A stretch of 60,000 bases of DNA, taken from Phoronis australis (lineage: Eukaryota; Phoronida; Phoronidae). Below, in pieces: positions 44,181 to 54,552 of the stretch. The position numbers and the translations under genes were made by a program. Below the pieces are notes generated by a model. That model was not told the origin of the DNA and did no database searches. It saw only the letters and a program-made list of their open reading frames with translations. Each line of letters opens with the position of its first letter. The first letter of the stretch is position 1. The DNA lies in contig NMRA01000190.1 in assembly GCA_002633005.1 (NCBI GenBank), positions 155,625 through 215,624 on the forward strand. The letters are read 5' to 3'.

Positions 44181-44420
44181 CTAAACTTCACCAGCACAAA
44201 TCAGTTTTTTCATTGGCTCACTTTGCTGAAGATCGTTGTCCACTTTGAATGCTGAATTTCCGAAAGCCAGCCTGTCGTGAACGCGATCGATCCGACCACG
44301 CCATCTCGTGTTCACAACATTAATTACGTAATCAGTATACCAGTAATCACACACCAAAAGGTAACCCAACACTGGGACAGCTAGGGCTGTTGAAACAGAA
44401 ACCGCGAGCAGTATTTCCAT
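44181..44420 (-). CDS. Possible small membrane-anchored protein or first exon, 79 codons
   Basis: ATG at 44420 opens MEILLAVSVSTALAVPVLGY, a hydrophobic signal or anchor, followed by LLVCDYWYTDYVINVVNTRW and a charged, soluble-looking tail. The frame stops at 44181. An alternative is that it is a first exon ending at a donor inside TGTGCTG-GTGAAG near 44190. No family is recognised. Codon composition looks coding but there is no independent support. Confidence 0.35.
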   Translation of the reverse strand: MEILLAVSVSTALAVPVLGYLLVCDYWYTDYVINVVNTRWRGRIDRVHDRLAFGNSAFKVDNDLQQSEPMKKLICAGEV

Positions 44421-45373
44421 CGATACCACTCAGATCGCCTAAATCTGGAAAATATCAAATTTATCCTTCCAAGTGATGGCCTTGTTGAATTTTTTAGCAG
44501 TTTGACTATATACTATAGTTGTCTATGGTTTGACAAATAAAGTACAATCAGTTACGACTGCCTGAGCTAACTTCACGCCTGTGGTTACCAATAGTGCGGT
44601 TACCAAATCCTGTACGCGCTTGGCTCCCACCAGACAGTTGGATTGTCTTATTCGCTTGTTATACGTTCGACCAGGAAGAGATTCCTGGTTCGACGAATAC
44701 TTGGTAAAAGACTAGGCATACAGAAGGGTCATGACTGGGCCATTTGACAATTTTCAGCAATTTTAAATGTGTATTGCCACAAGTCCGTCGACCGCTCTTT
44801 TATGTCCACACATGCCGTTTGCGTAAGAACTACCCAGATTCAAGGCAATTGTTCTAAAAGAATAATTTCCTTACAAGCACACGTTGCTTGTTTGAACTTG
44901 TCTGCAGAGCCATCTGTATACTCTCGGGTTCAGGTGGTGGTGGGGTACTCTCTGTCCAGGGTTTCTAGGGTGAGGGCCTTCAGGTCTGCCTCCAGTTGCG
45001 TATGCTTTGCTTCAATCCCAGGGATGTCGAGAATGTGTTGACGAACAAAAAGTAAGAGAGACACAAATCTTGCCAATTCCACCGGATATATTTTGCAGCT
45101 TTCACTTGCAGGGTCACGCGCCTCCCTCAGTCTTGGTAAAACGTATTTTGAACAGGTGAAAATCTTATTCGGTGATCGGAACTGGACTACCGGACGTTTA
45201 AAGACAAGGAATGAAATTAGTATGGTCAGTGATAGGGAGTATTGTTGCCTAGGACTTAAATGGTTCGCACTGAGAGTAACATCAAATGTTTGCAAGTGTA
45301 ATATTACCATTTGCTGGCAAACTTTACAAATAGTTTCGCTAACTCAACTCGCCATTAGCAACAAAAAAGCATA

Positions 45374-45379
45374 TTTATT
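45374..45379 (-). terminator. Candidate polyadenylation signal of the fibrinogen-related gene
   Basis: AATAAA on the minus strand (TTTATT as written), about 130 bp past the stop codon at 45511-45513. Confidence 0.5.
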
Positions 45380-45510
45380 GTATAATCAGTTACAGATTGA
45401 CAAGCATTCTCCCACATATCATCAATAAGATAATCCGTAACAGTTGTAAAGGTAGGAATATTGTGTAGAAACAACTACAAAATATGTATGCTGCTTGGTA
45501 GCAGTTTAGC

Positions 45511-48500
45511 TTAAGTAGTCAAAATGAGTGAAATGTACTTGAGAGAATACCCAAAACCTAAGTAATCTTTATAAAATATGCCGTCGTAGTAACCTCCGCT
45601 AGGAGTGTAGGGCCCACCACTATAGAAATGGCCAGTGGGTAAAATATAGCTGCAATAGTTGTACCACCAGCCGCCTTTCATGTTGGCGGCGCAGTTGTAG
45701 CGATCAGGGCGGTCGTAGGTGGCAAAGGGCATGCCGTTGTTGTGTGACAAATCGTCTGGTACATTCGACGACGCCGAGTTGAAATGTGACACGGTCAATT
45801 TGTAGCCTAGAGAAGGTCCCGCCACGTAAAAGTAATCGTACACAGCCTGACGGTCGTTGCCGTGCCAGTCTTGGAGTTTAATGGTTAAGCGCCGGTAGCC
45901 TGGAAAAATTGTATGAAGATCGGTTAAATTGGGACTTCAAAACGATCGATTTTTAATTAACAGAGATCGACTCACGCAAACGAGTCAACTACATGTATAG
46001 CGCACAGAACCAAATCCAAAACAAATATTGCACACACAAAAGTGAATACCTCAACACAGTAAAGTTCCCGTTAAAGCTGTTTTTAACGAAAATACAATTA
46101 AGCTTAAATTTAAAGAATCACTTCATTTTAGTGTATTTTAGCTCCAAAAAGCCTACTTAATCGTAGATGCAAGTATAACAATTTTCCTGGCGAAATCAAT
46201 TGCCACCTTAGATAGAACTCACTTTAGTTTTTCCACATTTTTGCCTCCCGGGCATGACTACTGACGGAAAGCGCTTTGTTTCTTTTCTAAAACATAACTA
46301 GAAAATACGAAAAACGTATGCAGATACTGCCAATACATAGAGCTTGTCTACAGCCTAAAACACTTACATTCAAAGTGCGTTTCATTGCTTTTAAAGGGCA
46401 CGGCAAACCTAGTCGGCCATCCCAATTGAAAACGAGCAAAACAGGCAAACTAAAACCACCACTTGTACGCTACTACAAGGAACCAGCAGACAACGCACTC
46501 AGAATGCAAAATCACATCAGATTCCAAAAATTGAGAAGACAATTGGTGTCCACTAGTGCGTTTTTCTGCTGGTGTGATAAGTCTGAGGGATACCTAACTT
46601 CCTGTTTAACTTGCTTTGCCGCCAGGAAGTGGTAGTAAGCCATACTGCAAGAAAAGTAGGTCAAGGAGGCAGCAAACAGAATTGTTCAAAAACAGATTAA
46701 AAAATTAAACACATGCCATTCATTGCCACCACAATCAGAGTAAATCTCAAAATGTCAAGCCAACCCAGCAGGCAGAATTTTTTGACAAATAAAATGTGGG
46801 AGGGGGAATTTGACGGTGGCTCGAGACTGAAACTTCCGTGTTTCACCTGAATTGAGAGAGTAGTATATCCTCAAAACTACGCACTGCGATGCGCACCAAC
46901 TTTCGCTGTAAGCAAAAAGGTCAGTGGCAGAAATCGCCGTTATGAGAAGGCAAATGTCAAGACAAGTTTGCCAGGGTTAATCAGTTCATTTCACAGTTTT
47001 CGTTTCAGGCCGTGAGTAGAAGGAAATGTCCTTTAACAACAATTAGGACAAAATATATAGATGGAATCGAAAGTTAAATAGTTACCTTGTGTTGTTAAAC
47101 TGTTGATAGTCTTCAGACCGGCCCATAAGTCAGATTGCACCGTACCAAACCCATATTCATAGTCGGAATATCTCCGGTAAAAGGTGGTATCGCCATTTAT
47201 GCGCCTGAGTATGACATGTGATGTTGAGTTCAGGGTATGTTCGCAAAATACCTGCAACGACGTTTCAATAAAAATGTCTCAACCACAGCTGCCATGTTTA
47301 GGAATGTGATAAAGCAATTGAATGCATGCTAGAAAAATTGTGTCTCCTGCTCTTATGTTTCCGGTAAACTCGAACGATCGAAAGACTAACTTGTATCACT
47401 AAGCTCACACTGTGTGACGTCACTGATGTCTGGAGGGTTTGTGAAGGAGACAGTCGAAAAACGGAGAACATACCTTCGCTGGAGTGTCGTCTTGAAGATA
47501 GATCTCGAAGAACCCTGGTTTGGTGTGACCACGTTTATGGTAGTGGTAACAATCTGGAAAGGAAATGCCCCTCTTAAATATGAAAAAGGAAATTTGCGAT
47601 TTAAACCAGGCCAAGCTGAGATTTCAATCAAAATTGCATAGGGGGCAAGGCCGTTATGGTACACGAGAACTTGAAGGCTGAGTGAAAGGTTATGTCGTGA
47701 GATCCGAGTCACTTTCTGCTTGTTGTGCTCGGCGACATTTCGCTAAGCCTTGAGTGATTGTGATCTCGCAAGAACTCGCCTGAACGAGTGTAGGGTACCA
47801 GCTATTCCACTTTTGCTACGTCCCATGAAAGAAAAAAAAACATGAAGATGAAAAAACATTTCATGTCACAAAGTGGCATCCCATGGTTGGTGGTCGGCCA
47901 TCTTTCAATCGCGCCGAGCGTTCGTCGGTGGTTAAACTGGCTCCACATTTCCGAAGGGTAGTGACAAGGGTACACAGCATTGCTTTGTTTTTAAAAATAA
48001 AATAAAATTGGTCGAGTAATGGAAAAACTGGATTTAGTGTCAGGTGTTTTGAAAACCGAGTACAATGAATTGTCGTTTGAAAAACAATGGATCAAGAACG
48101 CCGATCGCGCGCCATCCCAATCAAGCCGGATGTGCGTTATTTGGCGGCCCTCTCGAGTGGCTCCGGGTGACTGTATATCATAACAGCGAGGCATACCTGA
48201 TACTACCATACAAGCAAACGGTTTTGCACTCTTTTTGAATTCACTTTAACAAATGTTGGAAGGTCCTCCATATGTTTTTCACACTTACAAGCGGCACTAA
48301 ACTGGTGCTTACTGTAAAAACACAAGCTTTGCGTAACAAAATGAGTATTTTCTCGTTCCTTATTCATTTTCAAAGTGATTTCTGGGTTCGGGAACAACTG
48401 ACAGTTTGTTTTTTCTTCAGACCGAGCCAACAATCCGCCGTAACCCGAAAGCGACGCATGCGCACAAAGGCAACATGCCCATACCTATCTAGATCGGTTT

Positions 48501-51500
48501 GAATATTCTGTTCACTGCACCGTCGCTAAACTAATTTTACAACCAAGCTGTTTTAATAGAACGAGCACAATTTTTACTCTGAAATCGGGGATCAGTGTTT
48601 TCGACATACTTTTTTTTTTCATTTTATGGCGTAAAATCACGCCAAACCACACCTTACACGTGGTGCCTTTAATACATTTATCTCAGCAGAAACCCATCTA
48701 GATAAGATGAGCCAGCTTAAAACGATAGTTTGAGTTTATGGCTTTCTGATACTGAGCGGGTAATGTATCATCGATAATACGGTGCTCGTAACTTGCATTG
48801 AAAATTACAAGCATTGTGCGCGGAGTGTCATAAAATATCAGGTCACGACGCTCCTTCAAAGCCCTGAAACAGGTCGACTAAAGGAACAACTTGAGACCAA
48901 TGAAGTTCATAAACGCAAATGGTCTAAATCAAAACAAAAATTGTGATGTACGGCGGGTTTGTGAGGTATAACCTTTGTAACTACTGACCGGTCTGTATGA
49001 AAATTTTCTCCTAGCATGAAATGTTCTCCTGGCTTGAAATTTTCTCCTGGGAAGAAATTTTCTCCTGGGAAGAAATTCTATGTAATGGCGTGATACATTT
49101 TCTGTCCTGGCGTGATCAATTTTGTGTTCAGGCGTGATAAATCTTGTGTCCTGACATGTTAAGTTTTGGTCCTGACATGTTAAGTGTTGGTACTGACATG
49201 TTAAGTTTTGGTACTGACATGTTAAATTTTGGTACTGTCATGTTAAGTTTTGGTCCTGACATGTTAAGTTTTGGTCCTGACGTGATAAATCATAGGTTCT
49301 GGCGCAATAAATTTTGGTTTTGAGTTTATTTTTTGGTCCTACTGAGAATTTCATTCTTGAATAGAAAATTTCTGTCCTGGAATTTTTCGCTTTGACTTTC
49401 CATGTTATACTGTAAAATTAGTCGATTTGTCGGTTGGCCGACCATTTTCAACAGAGATTACAAGCGATTCCGGTTATTATCGAGTCATGTACAGGAGTGT
49501 TTTACAAAACAGGGTATTTGCCCTTCCACATTGACCTACTGTGCAGACCAATTTTATTTCCTTGTTTAAAGTTATTTTTTCAATCATTTATCGCACATTT
49601 CATTTCTCATCTAATAAAAACCGGTATGAAGTTCTAAAAAGAAATTTCTTCTAGATATGTTTATATTATGTCCATGTTCCCCGCCAAAGACTTGTTCAAA
49701 AGTGTGTATAAATATAATTCAGTGAGGCGTGGAAATATTTAGAAATAGTTTATCCCATTCAACCCACCAACAAAGGTGCAACAAATACTAAAGGCAAACC
49801 CTGTATGTATTCCAGGCTAGAACATGCGTTTTGTGATACACCTTGAAATATGAAGAGGTATATCTGAGTTACATTGTGGGTGATTTTCCTAGGACTTGTT
49901 ATAAACCTATACTTTAGTAATAACATTCCACTGGTAGTGCGAGATAATAATTTGCTGTAATTGTTTTGAAATAAAAAATAACATTTTCTGCAAACTTAAA
50001 AATACTCAGGAGTTCAGCCAGGTTTAAATACTTTGGCCATATTTTGACAATACCCAAGCATAGGCAGTTACTATACTGGCACTAACAGTTGTTAGAAAAC
50101 TTCACATGTGTTCAATTGAGGTTAATCTTTAAAATATTCTCTCTTTGTGGTGGACATTTAAATCTCAGCGATGTTACCACATTGTATTTAAGCGGTTTCT
50201 TAGTTTCTCAAATTTTGAGAGTACCTCTTTAGTGTGATCCATTTTTTACTTTCCTTCATGCAAAGCTACATTGCGGAAACTTATCTTTTGTTTTCTACAT
50301 TGCCTTTTTGATTCTGACGATCTCCATACATTATGTACGCTTATTAAAACTGTTCAGGACTTTCATTTGTATTTCAAATTTCAATTCCTGCCTTCGTTTG
50401 AACTGGTTACATTCATTTTATACCACATTCATGCAGTCTGTGAGTTTAGCCTTTCTCTCAATAATTTTGCTTTTTTAGAGTCACTCTACATTTTAAGCTG
50501 TAAGGTTCCACAATCTTAATTATCACATTATAGATCGTAGATATTATCACAGATATGAACAACTGTATGTTTTAACAGAGAGTCTGAAATATAAAATACT
50601 CCATTCAAATCCGTTCTATTCTTTTCTTTTCTAATTGCACTTGAATTACTGAATTACTAATTAATGAACACTGACTTCTGAAATTTTTTAAATAAAGGTA
50701 TTTGTTTCAAACTACCAATAAACCGACGCAGTGTCATGCGTTCTGCTGATAAATTGCTTAATAGGACACTTGGCACCCTACTAAACGTTAATTGCAGACG
50801 GAAGCCGATGAGTCCGTGACCCGTGTTTGGCGGTCCGTTAACCGTGTTTCCTCGTGAATATGAGTCCGTGTCCCGTGTATTTGGGTGCGTGGATCGTGTT
50901 TTGTGAGTCCGTTCCCGTGTTTGTGAGTCAGTGGACGGTGTTTGCAGGTCCGTGAGTCGTGTTCATACGTCCGTGCCCGTGTTTATGAGTCCGTTGACCG
51001 TGTAGTTTAGGTACCTTGCACATGCATGAAGCGTGTGTAAATAATCAAGGTACCTAAACCTACACGGTCAACGGACTCATAAACGGACAAAATGAAGATG
51101 TCAGCTGACCCAGGAAGCCGATGAGTCCGTGACCCGTGTTAAGCGGTCCGTTAACCGTGTTTCCTCGTGAATAAGATTCCGTGTCCCGTGTATTTGGGTG
51201 CGTGGATCGTGTTTGGTGAGTCCGTTCCCGTGTCTGTGAGTCAGTGGACGGTGTTTGCAGGTCCGTGAGTCGTGTTCAAGCGTCCGTGCCCGTGTTTATA
51301 AGTCCGTTGACCGGCGGTGTAGTTTAAGTACCTTGATAATTTACGTGTGTGCAACCCGGATGAAGGGTGATTGATTTTTTCGGACTGGGCGAGTGAATGG
51401 AAGCAAAACAAAAGTATACGTATAAGGCGATCCGAGCAATAGGTCTAATTCAATGCTTGTTCATATTTTGCAATGAATCAGTTTTATAGGAGTGTTCTCG

Positions 51501-51927
51501 AATCTTACGTTGTATATAGAGTATATAATAATTCCATAACAACTTTCAAATAGTCTAGAGGAGATGGAGTCGTTTTGCAGGCCCATAAGATGCCGCTCTA
51601 GCGTGTACCCCAAACGGACACAACACCCAGTAGGCAATGACCATCGCCTCTGTTCGCCCGGGCGAACAGAGGCGATGGTCATTGCCTAAACACCCAGCAA
51701 ACCAAACTCAAACTGAGCCGAGACGATTAGGCCTACTCCGTTTTCTCAACTCCCGGCGAGACAAGAGATTGTCACGGATTGGCGCTGTCACAGCTCGACC
51801 AGGCTTCACCCTCTCAATTGATTGATGACTTTGTTACATTACCTCGAGGCAAGTCCTTAGAGCCCAGATTCGCTCCAAGCGTCACTCCAACCAGCAAAGC
51901 CATACACAACAGAAGAGCTGACGACAT
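45511..51927 (-). CDS. Secreted fibrinogen-related (FReD) protein, divergent, 239 aa
   Basis: Four exons join in frame: 51843-51927, 47474-47553, 47086-47251 and 45511-45899; 720 bases with stop, all GT-AG. Residues 1-18 (MSSALLLCMALLVGVTLG) form a signal peptide. A short linker leads directly into the domain, with no collagen or coiled-coil region. The fibrinogen fold runs from C30 to the end: CYHYHKRGHTKPGFFEIYL, VFCEHT, VILRRINGDTTFYRRYSDYE, GFG, INSLTTQG, LTIKLQDWHG, YKLTVSHF, MPFATYDRPDRYNCAANMKG and GWWYNYCSY. Such domains in ficolins, tachylectins and FREPs bind glycans or acetyl groups in innate immunity. Oddities: the GGGWTV segment before LRR is missing, the calcium loop after the ATYDR segment is shortened, and the C terminus is unusually aromatic. 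Intron 1 carries minisatellites and a perfect palindrome. Confidence 0.88.
49130..49297. repeat. 21-bp tandem repeat, at least seven copies
   Basis: CTGACATGTTAAGTTTTGGT recurs at 49151, 49172, 49193, 49214, 49235, 49256 and 49277, an exact 21-bp spacing with few substitutions. Preceding sequence (49019-49080) has a related short TTTTCTCCTGGGAAGAAA repeat. It lies in intron 1 of the fibrinogen-related gene. Confidence 0.9.
50801..51330. repeat. Degenerate 20-24-bp minisatellite, duplicated as a block of 313 bp
   Basis: Units follow GAGTCCGTGACCCGTGTTT with variations. The whole array from GAAGCCGATGAGTCCG at 50801 is repeated from 51114 with a few differences. Between the copies lies an inverted repeat (50981-51017 against 51046-51084) of 37-39 bp arms around CATGCATG. 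Confidence 0.85.
51631..51688. mobile_element. Perfect 58-bp palindrome flanked by 9-bp direct repeats
   Basis: The left half (51631-51659) begins TAGGCAATGACCATCGCC and the right half (51660-51688) ends GGCGATGGTCATTGCCTA; they meet at CCC/GGG with no spacer and no mismatch. AACACCCAG flanks it directly on both sides (51622-51630 and 51689-51697), as a target-site duplication would. It lies in intron 1 of the fibrinogen-related gene, about 155 bp from the exon 1 donor. It could be a minimal foldback insertion or a sequencing/assembly snap-back; the direct repeats favour insertion. Confidence 0.8.
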
Positions 51928-52375
51928 GTTTCTACCAGTAGCTGTAACGATCACTGCGAGTGCGTCAAGTGGGCTGCAGACGGTGATTTATATACAACCA
52001 CAAGCAACTGGAACGTTTCGGTTTCACAACCCCACGTGTTGCAAGGAATGTTGTGTTTGTCTGCACGATGATGTGTGTGAACCCGATAAAAACCCGGCGA
52101 AGGATAAACGTGAACTTACCGTAAAACAATCGAAACCGTCTCGCTTGTGATATCGTGGTGCAATAAGCCACTATCAAAGTGTACAGCGAAGAAGGCTGAC
52201 CGACGAATAGTCTACTGAATTCATGGTCCCTAAAATGTTCTGATAATACAAATTTTATTTGTGATTAAGAAAACATCTTATTTATTCAGGCGTCAGTTGA
52301 CCTAACGAGGAAATACGGTAGTTTTGCAACGCAGTCATGTGACTAGAGCTTGACCTGAATGTCTGTGAATGACAA

Positions 52376-52721
52376 TTAGTCATAAACCACTATCGTACCA
52401 AAATAGACTGCACAATCTCCAAATGGGATTGGCTTTTTATCCCTATTATCCTCAATGTTTGCAATCGTTTGCGTGTACATAGCTTGGACAACGGCAAAAT
52501 TCAATGTCGTGATCGCAACTATTATGTTTCTAATCATCGCCAGAACCGATCCCACTGCAGTGTGGTAATTCTTCAAGTACTTTGCTGAAATCATGACAAC
52601 CCCTTTCAATTCAAATCCAAAAACCGACCAGTATGGCGAATAGTTCGTCGCATTTAGGCTAGTACGGTAAACCCGTACTTCCAACACAAAAACATCTTTT
52701 GATCCCGGGTGGTCAGACTCA
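52376..52721 (-). CDS. Possible terminal coding exon, unidentified
   Basis: The minus strand is open for about 114 codons, from an acceptor-like CCTTGTCAG ending at 52722, through GSKDVFVLEVRVYRTSLNAT and YSPYWSVFGFELKGVVMIS, to GDCAVYFGTIVVYD and a stop at 52376. Alternating hydrophobic residues suggest beta strands. Upstream on the minus strand is an inverted-repeat element, so the continuation may be displaced or lost. No family is recognised. It lies about 450 bp upstream of the fibrinogen-related gene on the same strand. Confidence 0.35.
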
Positions 52722-52728
52722 CTGACAA

Positions 52729-53000
52729 GGTACCCGCAGGCGTGTACCAAAAATGCGGTTAGGCGTTACTTTTCCTGCAAGTTTTGCAAGACCCGCGCGG
52801 GGTTCAATAGGCCCCTAAATTTCCATTTTATCCCGCAAAAGGCATTGCCCTCAGCCCCGCAAACGGCGCCCTGCCCGTCTTCCTTCTGAAAAATCTACCC
52901 CGCAAAAGAGGATGGGAATTAACACTGAGACCTGCTGACATCCGCAACAGGGGGTCCGACTCTCAGCAATTTTTGGTACGTACACGCCTGCGGGCACGTA
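52729..53000. mobile_element. MITE-like element with CGCAGGCGTGTAC ends
   Basis: CCCGCAGGCGTGTACCAAAAAT at the left is inverted as ATTTTTGGTACGTACACGCC then TGCGGG at the right, the right copy having a 4-bp GTAC duplication. The interior is rich in CCCGC phrases and non-coding. It sits directly upstream of the 52376-52721 open frame. Confidence 0.7.
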
Positions 53001-54408
53001 CTCTGTCATTATGAGTGACCCCCGTGCTTTTTATGCACCACTTTAGCTGTTGTGCAACTGGTTTCAAATTTGATGTCATTTCAGGGTTTCAAAATAACTG
53101 ACAGATTGCTGTTGCTCAAGTTCAAGCTCTACGTATCGAGTTCAGTGGCCTGTCGGCCAAGGCAGGGCGCGGGGTCCGGCGGGGGCGGGGAGGGGTTGAG
53201 GGGCTATACCGAACACGGTGTCAGGGACTAACTGGCTAACGTGTTCTTCCATACAAACCTAAAACTCACTCCTCATCTGAGTAAAGAAGAAATTGATGTC
53301 AAATCCGTAGCGTAAATGATCTAAATCAAAAGTGCGTTTCTTGGACTTCGGTGGAGCATGGGTAAAGCCGGCGCTGGAAATGAAAAATGCCGTGGCGTGT
53401 TCTGTACTATTGTGTTTCACTACACGGCTCTAGATCATGTACATCACATAGGAAATGCGGGCATTACTAGGTAAAAATATCTGTTCACCACTTACGATTA
53501 TTCAGAGAAGTTGTTGACATGTCATTTTGGCGAGACTCCACCAGTTTTCTAAAAGGGGAGCGCATGCTTCCAATTGCCTTGGAAATCGCGACCTATTTTT
53601 GCTACTCATCATACCCGTAGAATGACTCAGTGGGGGCAAAGCATTGCTAGTTTTCCGAGTTGCTCGTATCCAAGGGAGTCACCACTGGTCCGAACGCATC
53701 CCAAAACGGTAGTGAGGTTTTCACAAGGAGCTGAGCACCCACTGGCACTCACTTCAGTGACAGTTCGGGTACGCCTCATCCTGAGCTGGAACAGTTTTGT
53801 TTCCAAACCACTGAACAACTTAACAATTAGTGTGGTATCCGTTTCTTACTCCTAATTTGTTAAAACAAACATAATTCCTACGTGCAGGTGGCCATTAGTA
53901 CATAGAACTCTGACGGCCGCTGCAAGTGGAATCGGTTGTTTTTAGTTGTACTTGTAGGCTAAGTTAGTGAAAATTCAGCGGCACAAATCAATGGTCTAGT
54001 AATTTTGTAAATTTTCACAGATATTCAATCCTAACTCCTTACATGGCTCAATGAAAATGAAATAACACAACCTCGTGCTTCACATTTCTAAAGATGTTTT
54101 CATGGGCCCCAACCCAAGTGTTTCCAAAGTGAAATTCCTGACTGCAAATGTCTTTTTACTTTAATGCGGGAAAGGGCCATAGAAGGTGACGAACCATTGT
54201 GACGGAGTTTGACGTTGACTTTGTTGAATGTTAGTGCATGACTACCTTCCTATGGCCTGTATACTGATTGTGATCTGGCCTATTGTAAGAGCCTTTGTCC
54301 TGCGTTTTCCCATTGTCTGCCTAACAAGTCCTACTTTGTTTTTATTTTTCTAGTGCGCACTCACTCATTTGAAACAGCTTCAAAACCTTATTTTTATTAC
54401 TTATTAAA
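53001..54408. other. No supported gene
   Basis: It contains a G-rich tract (53163-53205, GGCGGGGGCGGGGAGGGG-like) and a 93-codon plus frame (53574-53855) without domain or splice context. Otherwise nothing is seen. Confidence 0.4.
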
Positions 54409-54552
54409 ACATGGGCGGCGCAGCACTGAAAGAAGTGGGGGGCTAAAGCCTCTTCAGCCCCCTGTGGGGCACCACTTATAGACTATGCAGCGTAGAACTG
54501 AAAAAAGTGGGGGGTTACAGCCCCCCAGCCCCCTATGATGCGCCACCCATGT
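54409..54552. mobile_element. Palindromic MITE-like element, ACATGGGCGGCGCAGC family
   Basis: ACATGGGCGGCGCAGCA at the left is inverted as TGATGCGCCACCCATGT at the right. Two internal GAAAxAAGTGGGGGGxTA phrases, each followed by AGCCCCCT, form a tandem pair. Relatives are at 9468 and 43674. Confidence 0.7.

Noticed and set aside
44930-45310. 126-codon minus-strand frame ending VRQHILDIPGIEAKHTQLEA and following residues
   Set aside because: The tail looks mildly coding, but there is no start, acceptor or family match, and no partner exon was found. Kept only as a note.
46318-46635. 105-codon plus-strand frame in an intron of the fibrinogen-related gene, with a TTAAAGGGCACGGCAAACC phrase inside it
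   Set aside because: The TTAAAGGG start hints at a Kolobok-type end, but no matching inverted end was found and the protein shows no domain.
50805-50830. GATGAGTCCGTGAC resembling a hammerhead ribozyme core (CTGATGAG...GAAAC)
   Set aside because: The companion GAAAC strand and the cleavage-site stem are absent, and the phrase is one unit of a degenerate minisatellite.
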